A model generated the notes under the pieces. That model searched no databases. It had not been told where the DNA came from and saw only the letters and a list, made by a program, of their open reading frames with translations. This document shows positions 13,641-21,415 of a stretch of 30,728 nucleotides of DNA, in pieces. Location: NCBI GenBank assembly GCA_001778285.1, contig MFGL01000028.1, positions 5,624 through 36,351 on the forward strand, read 5' to 3'. Position 1 is the first letter of the stretch, and each line of letters starts with the position of its first letter. The translations under genes were made by a program, and so were the position numbers. This DNA is from Candidatus Falkowbacteria bacterium RIFOXYC2_FULL_47_12. Lineage in GTDB: Bacteria > Patescibacteriota > Patescibacteriia > Patescibacteriales > XYC2-FULL-47-12.

Positions 13641-13839
13641 ATGTCAACAACTGAAGCAAAAAAAGTAGTAAAAAAAATACGCTAAAAAACTGCGGAATAA
13701 TAACTACCCTGTCAGTTCTATATATCTATTTGGTTCGTATGCCAATGGCCGGGCGCGCGCCGCAAGTGATATTGACGTGGCAGTGGTGTCAGGCCCGATG
13801 GTGTATGAAATTAAAAAAACCGGGATAAGGGTAGTTTAA
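13641..13839 (+). pseudogene. remnant of an MNT-type nucleotidyltransferase gene
   Basis: An ATG 3 bp after the toxin stop opens MSTTEAKKVVKK, then a slip in an A7 tract near 13671-13677 shifts the frame to YAKKLRNNNYPVSSIYLFGS, YANGRARAASDIDVAVVS, with the GSYANGRA...SDID motif of small nucleotidyltransferases (MNT antitoxin-like). After VVSGPMVYE the frame ends at 13839, well short of the usual ~100 aa. Frameshifted and truncated, so probably inactive. Confidence 0.75.
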
Positions 13840-13900
13840 TGATTGTATAAAAATTTAGCTTAAATTAGCAAAAAATATGTTAATTCGCCAGTGTGGCAAG

Positions 13901-13929
13901 TTGACATATTTTTTATTTTGTGCTATTAT
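13901..13929 (+). promoter_or_regulatory. strong promoter of the three-gene membrane operon
   Basis: Consensus TTGACA (13901-13906), 17 bp, TATTAT (13924-13929). Predicted start near 13937, about 290 nt before the first start codon. Confidence 0.8.
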
Positions 13930-13936
13930 ATAACGT

Positions 13937-14229
13937 TACTCTGGCAACAGAGACGCTCCTTACAAACAAGGCTTTTGCCATTTTAATGGCAATAAACGCC
14001 TTCATTCACCCCATGAAATAGCCCGTGGCTTATTCCATAGGGGTCAACCCCGTGAAATACAGCGAATTATTTCACGGGGTAAAATAGACCGCTTCGTTAT
14101 ACTCCTGTCCGGCTTCGGGCAGGAGGTTATCCTCTTTGCTTGAGGCAACACGACAGGAGTAGACCGAAGCGGTCTATACGACGCTAAAATTGAAAAATAA
14201 AAAATCTGAAGAAAACGGGAGATAAGAAA
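13937..14229 (+). promoter_or_regulatory. long structured 5' leader of the three-gene operon
   Basis: Hairpins: TTGCCA / TGGCAA (13975-13992); a perfect 13-bp stem ACCCCGTGAAATA / TATTTCACGGGGT (14047-14080); a perfect 12-bp stem TAGACCGCTTCG (14085-14096) / CGAAGCGGTCTA (14165-14176). Inside the last, ACTCCTGTC (14101-14109) can pair either with GGGCAGGAG (14117-14125) or with GACAGGAGT (14152-14160), not both. The ribosome binding site GGGAGA near 14217 lies outside the stems. No known riboswitch class is recognised. Confidence 0.6.
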
Positions 14230-15882
14230 ATGGCTGACAAGCAAGAAATTACTGTAACAATCGGGGAAGTCACACGATGGCCTGGCTATTTCAATGTTTC
14301 TCTTCGCATAGAAACATTTGAAGGTGGGCAGAGCGCAGGCGACAAAGGTTTCAAACTCTTTGTTAAAGGTGCAAATAGAGAATTACTACATGCACAAACT
14401 AACGCCGAGGGAAAATGGTTTGCTGACGCGGAAGCTAACAGCGACCACAATCCAATTCAATTTCCTTTTGAAAAAGAGGGTCAAAAAATTGAATTCGTCG
14501 TTCAGTTGGACAAAAGCCCAGTGAAAGGGTCTGAATCGGTCATACTTTCTACCGACCCGTTCGCCGGGAAAAAACGGACTATCCGCATGATGGTAGGAAC
14601 AGAGCTGATGGAAGACAGTAATAACGAGCAGTTCCTGTTGTTGTGTGAGGTAATAACTGAAATTGAAGGATTGCCTCAATCTGCTCCTTTCCGCATCAAA
14701 GATGAGACGTTAAAAATCATCTTTGAAGATGCGACAGGAACAGACGGTACCTTCACTGCATTGGTGGGCATTCCTTTTTATCCACCAGATGCAAAAGAAG
14801 CCCGCGCACCACACCTGCGGGCGGAACGGTTGGATGCCACGACAGTGCATTCAGAATGGCAGCAATTGAAAATTCTGCCAATTCCGAAAGCGGAGAAAAA
14901 TCCGAAGCCACTTACATGGCCGCAGGCTTTTGCGGATGATTCTCTTCGTAAAAAAAGAAGGAAACATCTAATAAAGACCTGCGTCGTGTATGCTATACTG
15001 CTTGTCGCAATTTTATTGTGGCAAAATACAGTGAGCATCGTCATTGCTAGTCTCGCCGTAATATTCTCTTTGGGGAAGTTGCAAAAGATAGGCGTGACGA
15101 TGAAAGTTGTCATCGTCGGTGTAATCGTTTTCTGTGTGTATAGCGGTTGGGGAGGAGAATTTTTCGCTCTTATCCCAAAATCATTCATCTTTGCCATTGT
15201 GATGGCGTGGGTAACCTCGCCAATTACGTATTGGCAAGAACTCTGTTATGGACAAATCCGATTCATCGCCGAAGGTGGGATAATAACATCACAAAGTTTT
15301 AAGAATATTCATCCCTCCTTTTTGTTTAAAGGAGCTGGCGCCATTATATTATTCTATATAGTAATAGGCGGCGGCTACCAAGTATTACGAATGAATGGTA
15401 TGAATAGTGACACGTCCATGTACTCAAACAACAATGGGTTTGATTTCTCCTTGGACACACAAAATTCTTCATCGTTCGATTCCAGTGAATCTATTGGCGG
15501 AGCAAGTGTGATGCAACAATCAGCATATCGCCTTATTACAAGAGTGGCTATACTGATCCTGTTGCTCATAATTATTTACGCAGCGCATTATTGGTGGCAT
15601 GGCTCTATGATAATATCGTACTGCTGTGCCGCAGGTGTAGTAGCTGTAATATTTGGTTCGTACGTATTTCCGCCCTTTTGGAATCAGGCGGGAATGTTGC
15701 GTGGCATGTGCCAATGGGCATCATACTTCTTACTGGTGTTTATTGTGGAGATGCCGGAAGAGTGGTACGCCGCCTACAAAAAAGGTGGCAAAATCAATCT
15801 GAAAGAGATTAATATAGAAAAGCTGTTCGCGTGGAAAGAAACGGCTGATGTAGTAAAGGCAGTCGTCACAAGAAAGAAATAA
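14230..15882 (+). CDS. unrecognised membrane protein with beta-rich N-terminal half (operon gene 1)
   Basis: 550 aa; ATG preceded by GGGAGA. Residues 1-240 are polar and beta-rich and may hold two similar sandwich-like units: about 6-95 (FNVSLRIETFEGG...FKLFVKG...AQTNAEG) and about 117-190 (FLLLCEVITEIEG...LKIIFEDATGTDG). A basic stretch KKRRKH (241-246) precedes about eight hydrophobic segments (about 248-264, 266-282, 290-306, 316-334, 364-385, 436-455, 459-480, 494-507). A Ser/Asn-rich loop (about 393-425) separates helices 5 and 6. With the basic stretch the N-terminal half is probably cytoplasmic. Followed 18 bp later by gene 2 with a good ribosome binding site. No family recognised. Confidence 0.7.
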   Translation: MADKQEITVTIGEVTRWPGYFNVSLRIETFEGGQSAGDKGFKLFVKGANRELLHAQTNAEGKWFADAEANSDHNPIQFPFEKEGQKIEFVVQLDKSPVKGSESVILSTDPFAGKKRTIRMMVGTELMEDSNNEQFLLLCEVITEIEGLPQSAPFRIKDETLKIIFEDATGTDGTFTALVGIPFYPPDAKEARAPHLRAERLDATTVHSEWQQLKILPIPKAEKNPKPLTWPQAFADDSLRKKRRKHLIKTCVVYAILLVAILLWQNTVSIVIASLAVIFSLGKLQKIGVTMKVVIVGVIVFCVYSGWGGEFFALIPKSFIFAIVMAWVTSPITYWQELCYGQIRFIAEGGIITSQSFKNIHPSFLFKGAGAIILFYIVIGGGYQVLRMNGMNSDTSMYSNNNGFDFSLDTQNSSSFDSSESIGGASVMQQSAYRLITRVAILILLLIIIYAAHYWWHGSMIISYCCAAGVVAVIFGSYVFPPFWNQAGMLRGMCQWASYFLLVFIVEMPEEWYAAYKKGGKINLKEINIEKLFAWKETADVVKAVVTRKK

Positions 15883-15900
15883 AACGAAAAGGAGAGCAAC

Positions 15901-17055
15901 ATGAATTGGGATACGATAAAAAAAAATGGCAGTGTCATACTAGCCATCGGCCTCCCCCTGTATCTGTTATTTGCGTGGGGAGTAACCGACATCAAGATTC
16001 TGCTGATAGCGGCCGCCGTAGGATACTGCTTAGTATTCTTCGGCGAAAAAATAATTGATAAGATTATCACTGTTGTGATAATCATAATCATCGCTTCTTT
16101 CGTTCTGACACAATTGTTTGGCATCAACCTGCGCGGCGTCGCCCAGATGTTCGGCGCCAGCCGTGCCGGTGGAGGAGGCTGGAGTATCTCCAGTCTGTTG
16201 GGTAGCGGCGGATGGTCATCTGCCGCACCAACTCTGCCGATAACGTATTCTTTTTTGCCGGCACTGGCCGAGCGAGACCACACAGTAGCGGACTATAGCT
16301 TTCAGGGTCAAATTGACCCGAAACACTATAGTCTGCACGTGTTGCGCGGACAAAAGTTCCGTGTGACCGCTGCCAATGCAGGGATGTTAATGTATAACGC
16401 CCCTGATGGTAGCAAAGGACTCTGTAATTTAGAGTCCTGTGTGGGGCTAAAGTTCGGCAATCAAGTCCTTCGGTATGGATTGAACGATGAGTTCATTGCT
16501 ACCGAGGATGGGGACATGAATGTTTATCTTCATGTTCCCTACGCCGCCAAAAAACAATCACTGCCGGGAATGAAATTCGCGAGTGTAGTCGCGGTTCCTG
16601 GCGATGCCCCGAAAGCTGGCGAGGTAAAGTTGCAGATTACCAGACTGGGCGATGTTCTTGAAAATGACATCCCGTCTAGTCTGGACATCGCGCAAATTGT
16701 TGACTTCACTAACATCGCGGCTTGGAAGGACTATGTGGTTAAGGCAGTGAGTGAAGGTGCAGTAACAAGCATTGGGATTTTCACCTCTGCCTTGGAGGGG
16801 ACGCCTGTTCCGGCCACGTACCAGCCGAGTTTGATTCAATCCACTAGTGAAGTGATGTCGTGGGGGGTGAAATTCGAGGACTGGCTGTTGAACACTGCCG
16901 GTCCGACCCCCACAAAAGTGAAAGAAAATGCGGTTGACTACTTCAAGAAAAGCCGGCGCTCAATGTTGGAACTGAATGAAATTGTAACGTCGCCGACATC
17001 AACCGAAATACCAACAGCTACAGCAACACCAAAACCAAGGAGGATAGGATCATGA
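15901..17055 (+). CDS. unrecognised membrane protein with large exported domain (operon gene 2)
   Basis: 384 aa; AAAGGAGA lies 6-8 bp before the ATG. Three hydrophobic segments (about 10-27, 31-48, 54-72) are followed by a Gly/Ser-rich linker (about 86-108) and a soluble domain of ~240 residues, probably outside the membrane. The region around 130-250 (YSFQGQIDPKHYSLHVLRGQ, then MYNAPDGSKGLCNLESC) is beta-rich with two cysteines (174, 180) 5 apart. The tail TSPTSTEIPTATATPKPRR is Thr/Pro-rich like a wall-spanning linker. Its stop overlaps the next ATG by 4 bp, indicating translational coupling. No family recognised. Confidence 0.7.
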   Translation: MNWDTIKKNGSVILAIGLPLYLLFAWGVTDIKILLIAAAVGYCLVFFGEKIIDKIITVVIIIIIASFVLTQLFGINLRGVAQMFGASRAGGGGWSISSLLGSGGWSSAAPTLPITYSFLPALAERDHTVADYSFQGQIDPKHYSLHVLRGQKFRVTAANAGMLMYNAPDGSKGLCNLESCVGLKFGNQVLRYGLNDEFIATEDGDMNVYLHVPYAAKKQSLPGMKFASVVAVPGDAPKAGEVKLQITRLGDVLENDIPSSLDIAQIVDFTNIAAWKDYVVKAVSEGAVTSIGIFTSALEGTPVPATYQPSLIQSTSEVMSWGVKFEDWLLNTAGPTPTKVKENAVDYFKKSRRSMLELNEIVTSPTSTEIPTATATPKPRRIGS

Positions 17056-18395
17056 ATCTCGCTTTCTGTATTGTAGCTCTTGTGCTAAATTTGTTCATCG
17101 CATATGTCCTCTTGAAGAAGTGGCAAGATATATCCCAACAGGGCTACTTAATCGCCATTTCTTCAATCATCGGAGTTATCGGGACATTCGTTTTTTTCGC
17201 TCCGACATATAATGGATTACTGAAAAGTTTTAACGCAACCGCCCTCGCCTCAACGTTTTGGGGCGCAGTATTCGCCATTGCTGTCCTCAGCGGCGCAATT
17301 GCCGCAGTTGCCGCTCTGGTGATATACTTTTCGCCCTGGAAGACACCCGTGTTCCGAACTTTAATCTGGATAGGGGCGGCGATTGTCGGATTAGCGTGTG
17401 GCGCCGCGATTATCAATGTTGCGGTAGATACCATGACTTGGGTCTACATCGTGACAACGGTGGTGTTCGTTGGAGTAATCGCCTCAATGATACACTACTG
17501 GGATAAAGGCGCCCAGAATAGATTCAGCATATTGGTAGGATATATCAATATTTTGATTATATCCTACACCTTTGCTTGGGGATTTTTCGGATATGGGGCA
17601 GTCATTAGCCCCAACGGAATAATCTCCACATTGGTGGGCAATATGTTTTATCTTCAGCCGTTCATTCTGGCAAACGTGTTAGTCGGAATGATGTGTTGGG
17701 TTTTGGGAATGAAAGCAACCATCGGCAGGTACGCATTATCTATTACTTGTATGGTGGAAGCAATCGTTCTCATACTAACCGTGGCTTTGCAATTGACCGG
17801 TCATATCAACCGGTTTGAAGTTGCGGCAGTCCGGTTAGTGAATCAAGCTAAAATCATCAACGAGGATTACCTGCGGAAAAAATCTTTCAGCACTCGGAGA
17901 GAGGGATTGACGCTCTCTGAAGCTGAAAAAAAACTCCAAAATGGCTTTGAAAAACAAAATTCCGCGGGTCACGAAGAGGTGAAATTAGCTCTTGCGTCCG
18001 CCGAGGAACATCTGGCGGCACAACGACAGATTAAGGAAGCAACTATGGAAGTGCTGCAAGGATACCGAGAGGCAACTATCACTATCGGCAACAGTCTTCA
18101 AGCGATTCAAGAATACTTTGCCGATGAGCGATACTGCCGAGCGGAAGTGACAGACCAATTCGTGCCGTTTGTCGAACTGGAACACGTTCGGCAGTTCGTT
18201 ACCGATGGGTACTTTCGGTATACTTCCCCACAGCCCTTCTTGTTGAAAGATGGGGCGACTGGTGAGTTCCGGAGTTGCCCAGCGAGCGAGCAGGTTATGA
18301 GAGTCCCCATAACCTCTACGACGGAAAAAATTGAGATAGCTTCATTGTACCCAAACAGGGGATTTAAAGTACAGTGGAGTTTTCTCCAACAATAA
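17052..18395 (+). CDS. unrecognised polytopic membrane protein with C-terminal coiled-coil domain (operon gene 3)
   Basis: 447 aa. About eight hydrophobic segments (about 3-22, 31-50, 66-92, 102-122, 129-147, 158-178, 200-217, 228-248), then a soluble domain. Residues about 285-355 are a long charged helix, likely coiled coil (LSEAEKKLQNGFEKQ, then VKLALASAEEHLAAQRQIKE), followed by a mixed domain to the end. It overlaps gene 2 by ATGA. A terminator follows at 18424. No family recognised; the layout (pore-like membrane part plus coiled-coil) is also seen in secretion and channel proteins, but that is only a likeness. Confidence 0.7.
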   Translation: MNLAFCIVALVLNLFIAYVLLKKWQDISQQGYLIAISSIIGVIGTFVFFAPTYNGLLKSFNATALASTFWGAVFAIAVLSGAIAAVAALVIYFSPWKTPVFRTLIWIGAAIVGLACGAAIINVAVDTMTWVYIVTTVVFVGVIASMIHYWDKGAQNRFSILVGYINILIISYTFAWGFFGYGAVISPNGIISTLVGNMFYLQPFILANVLVGMMCWVLGMKATIGRYALSITCMVEAIVLILTVALQLTGHINRFEVAAVRLVNQAKIINEDYLRKKSFSTRREGLTLSEAEKKLQNGFEKQNSAGHEEVKLALASAEEHLAAQRQIKEATMEVLQGYREATITIGNSLQAIQEYFADERYCRAEVTDQFVPFVELEHVRQFVTDGYFRYTSPQPFLLKDGATGEFRSCPASEQVMRVPITSTTEKIEIASLYPNRGFKVQWSFLQQ

Positions 18396-18423
18396 TATCG
18401 CTCTTTCATTCATTGATATTTAT

Positions 18424-18466
18424 GGGAGGTGTTTCACTCTGTGATGACCCCTCCCTTATTTTTTTT
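18424..18466 (+). terminator. terminator of the three-gene operon
   Basis: GGGAGG / CCTCCC stem with inner CAC / GTG pairing, followed by TTATTTTTTTT. Confidence 0.85.
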
Positions 18467-18474
18467 GAAAGATG

Positions 18475-18483
18475 TGTTATAAT
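18475..18483 (+). promoter_or_regulatory. extended -10 promoter of the pilin gene
   Basis: TGTTATAAT (TGn plus TATAAT), 34 bp before the ATG at 18517; no good -35. Confidence 0.6.
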
Positions 18484-18516
18484 ATACATATTCTTTACTT
18501 TATAATCTACAGTAGT

Positions 18517-19008
18517 ATGTCATATCCCATTTTAAAAATAGTCGGGCCAGTTTTAACAATAATGGTATTTTTTGTACTGATAGGTAACACGACATACGCG
18601 GTAATCGGCCAACCAGTGCCAGATGTAACGAATAATCCAGCCAATACTAACCCCGGCACTCCCGCCACCCTCTCCGACCCGCTCAACCTGCCCAAAGACA
18701 GCGGGGTGCAGGTTTTAATCGGCCGCGTCATCAACGCCGCGCTGGGCGTTGTCGGCTCACTCGCCCTTCTGATGTTTGTCTATGGCGGTCTGCTCTGGAT
18801 GACCTCCGGCGGCAATGACGAAAAGGTGAAACAGGGACGTGAAATTTTAATCTGGGCCACCGCCGGGCTCGCGCTGGTGTTTTTCTCCTATGTGCTTGTG
18901 CGCTTTGTCATTCAGGGATTGACCGGACAGGCGTTGCCGGGCGCAACACAACAAGAAGCAAGTAATGATGCGGCGCAACGAGGATTCAACTATCAAACTG
19001 GACAATAG
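18517..19008 (+). CDS. TrbC/VirB2-like pilin
   Basis: 163 aa from the ATG at 18517 (MSYPILKIVG). A signal-type hydrophobic N-terminus (about 5-27) is followed by a Pro/Asn/Thr-rich linker (VPDVTNNPANTNPGTPATL) and two hydrophobic helices: VINAALGVVGSLALLMFVYG and ILIWATAGLALVFFSYVLVR, joined by MTSGGNDEKVKQGR. This is the two-helix pilin architecture of VirB2/TrbC with the CPR-typical GG-W-MTS-G-N-x-E-K-V loop. Such pilins build conjugation/type IV secretion fibres; no VirB4-like ATPase is in the window. A truncated second copy lies at 19850-20023. Confidence 0.85.
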   Translation: MSYPILKIVGPVLTIMVFFVLIGNTTYAVIGQPVPDVTNNPANTNPGTPATLSDPLNLPKDSGVQVLIGRVINAALGVVGSLALLMFVYGGLLWMTSGGNDEKVKQGREILIWATAGLALVFFSYVLVRFVIQGLTGQALPGATQQEASNDAAQRGFNYQTGQ

Positions 19009-19030
19009 TCCACGGTTAACGCATACAAAC

Positions 19031-19065
19031 AAAAAACACGACCCGGCGGCGGGGGCGTGTTTTTT
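19031..19065 (+). terminator. terminator of the pilin gene
   Basis: Perfect AAAAAACACG / CGTGTTTTTT stem. Related hairpins with AACACGACC recur at 19729 and 20039. Confidence 0.85.
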
Positions 19066-19173
19066 GCGTCTGGACTTTTTTCTCTATATATGATAGCGTA
19101 AAGTGAAAATCAAACATTGATTTTTTTGATGTTTTCAAAACTAAATTCTTTTAGAAGAAAGGTTGTTGTTGTC

Positions 19174-19674
19174 ATGATGAAAAAACTACTGAAGGGATAT
19201 CTTGCTGTTTTAGGTGCCATAACATTATGGCAAATGGCTAAGAGAAAAGAAAATGGAGACCAGGATCAATCAGATTCTATATTGAAACTTATAATGCTCA
19301 TTCCCATTGTAATATCAATATGCACTCTCCTTGGTTTGGAAGAAGTAGAGCGTATCACCAGTTATAATGTGAATAATTCTGCTATGGTTATATTTGCAGT
19401 AGTTTGGCCGTTGATCACGACTGCTATATTTATTGCAACCATTACATGCACAAAGGTGGCTGAATTTTTTCCAATACTGGCGTGTACTGTGCTTGTGCCG
19501 CCACTATTCATGGCGTTATTTGTCATGATATCTGTGATGAAAATAGTTCTCTGGCAGTATGCTAATGGTTATAGCGCCACAGGATCATTGCTCATATCTC
19601 TTCTGTGCCTGCTACCATTGATTTACTCTATTGTGCTAAATATTGTGGCAGAAAAAATTTTAAGATCTAAATAA
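19174..19674 (+). CDS. small polytopic membrane protein, unknown
   Basis: 166 aa from the ATG at 19174, chosen because GAAAGG lies 11 bp upstream; an in-frame ATG at 19129 gives 15 more residues. Four or five hydrophobic segments: about 34-54, 68-88, 90-125 (probably two) and 137-158. Codons are more A/T-rich and less GC-biased than the flanking pilin genes. It lies between two copies of the pilin terminator, as if inserted into a pilin tandem. No family recognised. Confidence 0.6.
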   Translation: MMKKLLKGYLAVLGAITLWQMAKRKENGDQDQSDSILKLIMLIPIVISICTLLGLEEVERITSYNVNNSAMVIFAVVWPLITTAIFIATITCTKVAEFFPILACTVLVPPLFMALFVMISVMKIVLWQYANGYSATGSLLISLLCLLPLIYSIVLNIVAEKILRSK

Positions 19675-19728
19675 GTCAGCTACACTGGGTGGAAATTAAT
19701 TCAAAGATGATTTTTCGTTCCCTGTTTC

Positions 19729-19760
19729 AAAACACGACCCTCGCGGCCGTGTTCTTTTTT
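19729..19760 (+). terminator. second copy of the pilin-type terminator
   Basis: AACACG / CGTGTT stem plus T-run, after the 19174-19674 gene. Confidence 0.75.
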
Positions 19761-19849
19761 TGTATCGTGTTTTGGCTGAGTTTCAAATATTGTTAAGCTA
19801 TCGGCAAGCTCCTATTCTTTTAATAAAAAGGTGTTAGTTTAGGCAGTAT

Positions 19850-20023
19850 GGCCGTGAGATATTGATATGGGCCACCGCCGGGCTCGCGCTGGTGTTTTTC
19901 TCTTACGTGCTCGTGCGCTTTGTTATTCAGGGATTGACCGGGAAAGAAATAACTTCTCAAACAACCAGCGCTGATAACACCGCCGCGCAAAAACAAGCAG
20001 ACTATCAAACCGGCAATCAATAG
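19850..20023 (+). pseudogene. 5'-truncated second pilin gene
   Basis: Translates as GREILIWATAGLALVFFSYV, LVRFVIQGLTGKEIT and on to DYQTGNQ-stop. The first 33 residues are identical to the C-terminal half of the pilin at 18517; the tails differ but both end in YQTG-x-Q. Upstream the frame meets a stop at 19835 and the first two thirds of the gene are gone. A remnant of a tandem pilin duplication. Confidence 0.85.
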
Positions 20024-20038
20024 CAACCCATTGTTTTT

Positions 20039-20070
20039 TTAAAACACGACCTCGCTGGCCGTGTTTTTTT
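20039..20070 (+). terminator. third copy of the pilin-type terminator
   Basis: AAAACACG / CGTGTTTT stem plus T-run, after the truncated pilin. Confidence 0.8.
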
Positions 20071-20084
20071 TGACTTTTCAAAAT

Positions 20085-20113
20085 TTGACATACACACCAT
20101 TATTGTGTATGAT
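20085..20113 (+). promoter_or_regulatory. promoter and operator of the second MazF-type pair
   Basis: TTGACA (20085-20090), 17 bp, TATGAT (20108-20113). Inverted repeat ATACACA (20090-20096) / TGTGTAT (20104-20110) fills the spacer, the likely antitoxin site. Confidence 0.8.
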
Positions 20114-20119
20114 AAAAAC

Positions 20120-20389
20120 ATGATGAACACCACCCAGACCAAAACCCATAAACGAATCAACATCAGTCTGCCCGAAGACACCTTGAACCTTATTGACCGG
20201 ATTGCGGAAAAAGGTGAGCGTAGCCGTCTCATTGATGAGGCGGTGCGCTTCTACATGGAACAAAAAGGTCGGAACAACCTGAAAGCCCTGCTCAAAGAAG
20301 GCGCAATTGCCCGCGCCAGGCGCAGTGTGGAGCTGGCACAGGAATGGTTTTTCCTTGAAGAAGAAGTATGCCCAAAAAATTTCCGGTAA
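20120..20389 (+). CDS. ribbon-helix-helix antitoxin
   Basis: 89 aa from the ATG at 20120 (a second ATG follows at 20123). KRINISLPEDTLNLIDRIAE followed by RSRLIDEAVRFYMEQ is a ribbon-helix-helix domain; the C-terminal half is helical and acidic at the end (WFFLEEEVCPKNFR). Overlaps the toxin start by 22 bp, so the pair is translationally coupled. Likely self-represses via the inverted repeat at 20090-20110. Confidence 0.87.
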   Translation: MMNTTQTKTHKRINISLPEDTLNLIDRIAEKGERSRLIDEAVRFYMEQKGRNNLKALLKEGAIARARRSVELAQEWFFLEEEVCPKNFR

Positions 20390-20766
20390 GTCTTCCTAAA
20401 CGCGGCGAAATTTATCTCGTCAATTTTGACCCTACTATTGGCTCGGAAATAAAAAAGACGCGACCGGCTTTAATTATCCAAAACGATGTGGCTAACCAGT
20501 ACAGCCCCATCGTTATTGTCGCCGCGGTCACCTCCAAGTTTGACGAGCGGCTCTACCCTACCGAAGTGCTAATCCCAGCCAAAGAGGGCGGTCTTAGCGC
20601 TTATTCAGTCGTTCTACTTGACCAAATCCGCTCTATTGACAAACAACGCCTGATGAAACGACTGGGGCGGATCAAGTCCGATACCTTGGCGCGCGTTGAC
20701 AGCGCTCTGCAGATTAGTTTAGGATTGATTGACAAAAATTATTATACATCTAAAATACAGCTATAA
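20368..20766 (+). CDS. MazF/PemK-family endoribonuclease toxin
   Basis: 132 aa. KRGEIYLVNFDPTIGSEIKK then TRPALIIQND (11-40), IVIVAAVTSKF (48-58) and SVVLLDQIRSIDKQRLMKRLG (80-100) are the MazF blocks; the Arg of TRPAL and Thr of AAVTS are in the active-site positions. The N-terminus overlaps the antitoxin gene. It is only distantly similar to the MazF at 12681, so the two pairs are not recent copies. Confidence 0.93.
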   Translation: MPKKFPVSLPKRGEIYLVNFDPTIGSEIKKTRPALIIQNDVANQYSPIVIVAAVTSKFDERLYPTEVLIPAKEGGLSAYSVVLLDQIRSIDKQRLMKRLGRIKSDTLARVDSALQISLGLIDKNYYTSKIQL

Positions 20767-20786
20767 ACTATATACTATTTTATCCT

Positions 20787-21032
20787 ATGGCAGTTCCAGT
20801 GACAACTCAGGTCACCTTCAAAACCGAGCAGACGCTCAAACAGCAAGCCCTGCGCAAAGCAAAACAAGAGGGTATCACGCTCAAAGCACTCCTGACCATG
20901 GCCATGCGCGCCTATGTCAACAGCCGAATTTCCGTCGGTTTCCAGCCTGCAACAGACCCCCTGTTCACTGATGCTGACGTCGTCGCCAAAGCCAACGAAC
21001 TGGGCAGTCTGCTCGTACAACGAAAACTCTAA
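20787..21032 (+). CDS. RelB-like antitoxin
   Basis: 81 aa. VTTQVTFKTEQTLKQQALRK with GITLKALLTMAMRAYVNSRI is the strand-helix-helix of RelB-type antitoxins; the short C-terminal part (PLFTDADVVAKANEL) is the probable toxin-binding tail. The partner starts 4 bp after the stop. No clear operator found in the 20 bp after the MazF gene, so it may share the upstream transcript. Confidence 0.75.
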   Translation: MAVPVTTQVTFKTEQTLKQQALRKAKQEGITLKALLTMAMRAYVNSRISVGFQPATDPLFTDADVVAKANELGSLLVQRKL

Positions 21033-21036
21033 GGAC

Positions 21037-21399
21037 ATGCTCGTCATCACGCACTCGTTCCAACAAAAGGAACTGCAACCGCTCGCAAAGTACTACCGCA
21101 TTGACGATATTCAGCGCGCGATTGCCAAAATAGATACGAGCGGTGTACGACTGCCAAATCTCGGTTATCGCAATGGCTACTTGGTTAAACTGCGCCTGCC
21201 GCACGCGGTCGCCGGCCGCCTGATTGCCTACGTATTTATCCAAAAAAATTACGTTATCCCTATTGTTTTGCGGCTCAAAACTGATAAGGTCATCGGCGAA
21301 AATCTCGCACTCAATAACAAAAAAGCCAAAGCGCTCATCATTAAAAACTTGGAAAGCGCGATGACTGACATCCGCAACAATCGCTATATAAAATATTAA
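21037..21399 (+). CDS. probable RelE/HigB-like toxin
   Basis: 120 aa from the ATG at 21037, 4 bp after the antitoxin stop; a longer frame from 20914 would overlap the antitoxin. Pattern: FQQKELQPLAKYYRIDDIQRA, VRLPNLGYRNGYLVKLRLPH, GRLIAYVFIQKNYVIPIVLRLKTDKVIGEN, then a C-terminal helix. The KLRL...GR-I...YVIP...R-K-D-K layout follows RelE-fold toxins, and the gene order supports it, but the match is weaker than for the YafQ-like toxin. Confidence 0.65.
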   Translation: MLVITHSFQQKELQPLAKYYRIDDIQRAIAKIDTSGVRLPNLGYRNGYLVKLRLPHAVAGRLIAYVFIQKNYVIPIVLRLKTDKVIGENLALNNKKAKALIIKNLESAMTDIRNNRYIKY

Positions 21400-21415
21400 A
21401 AATGCGACTTAATTC

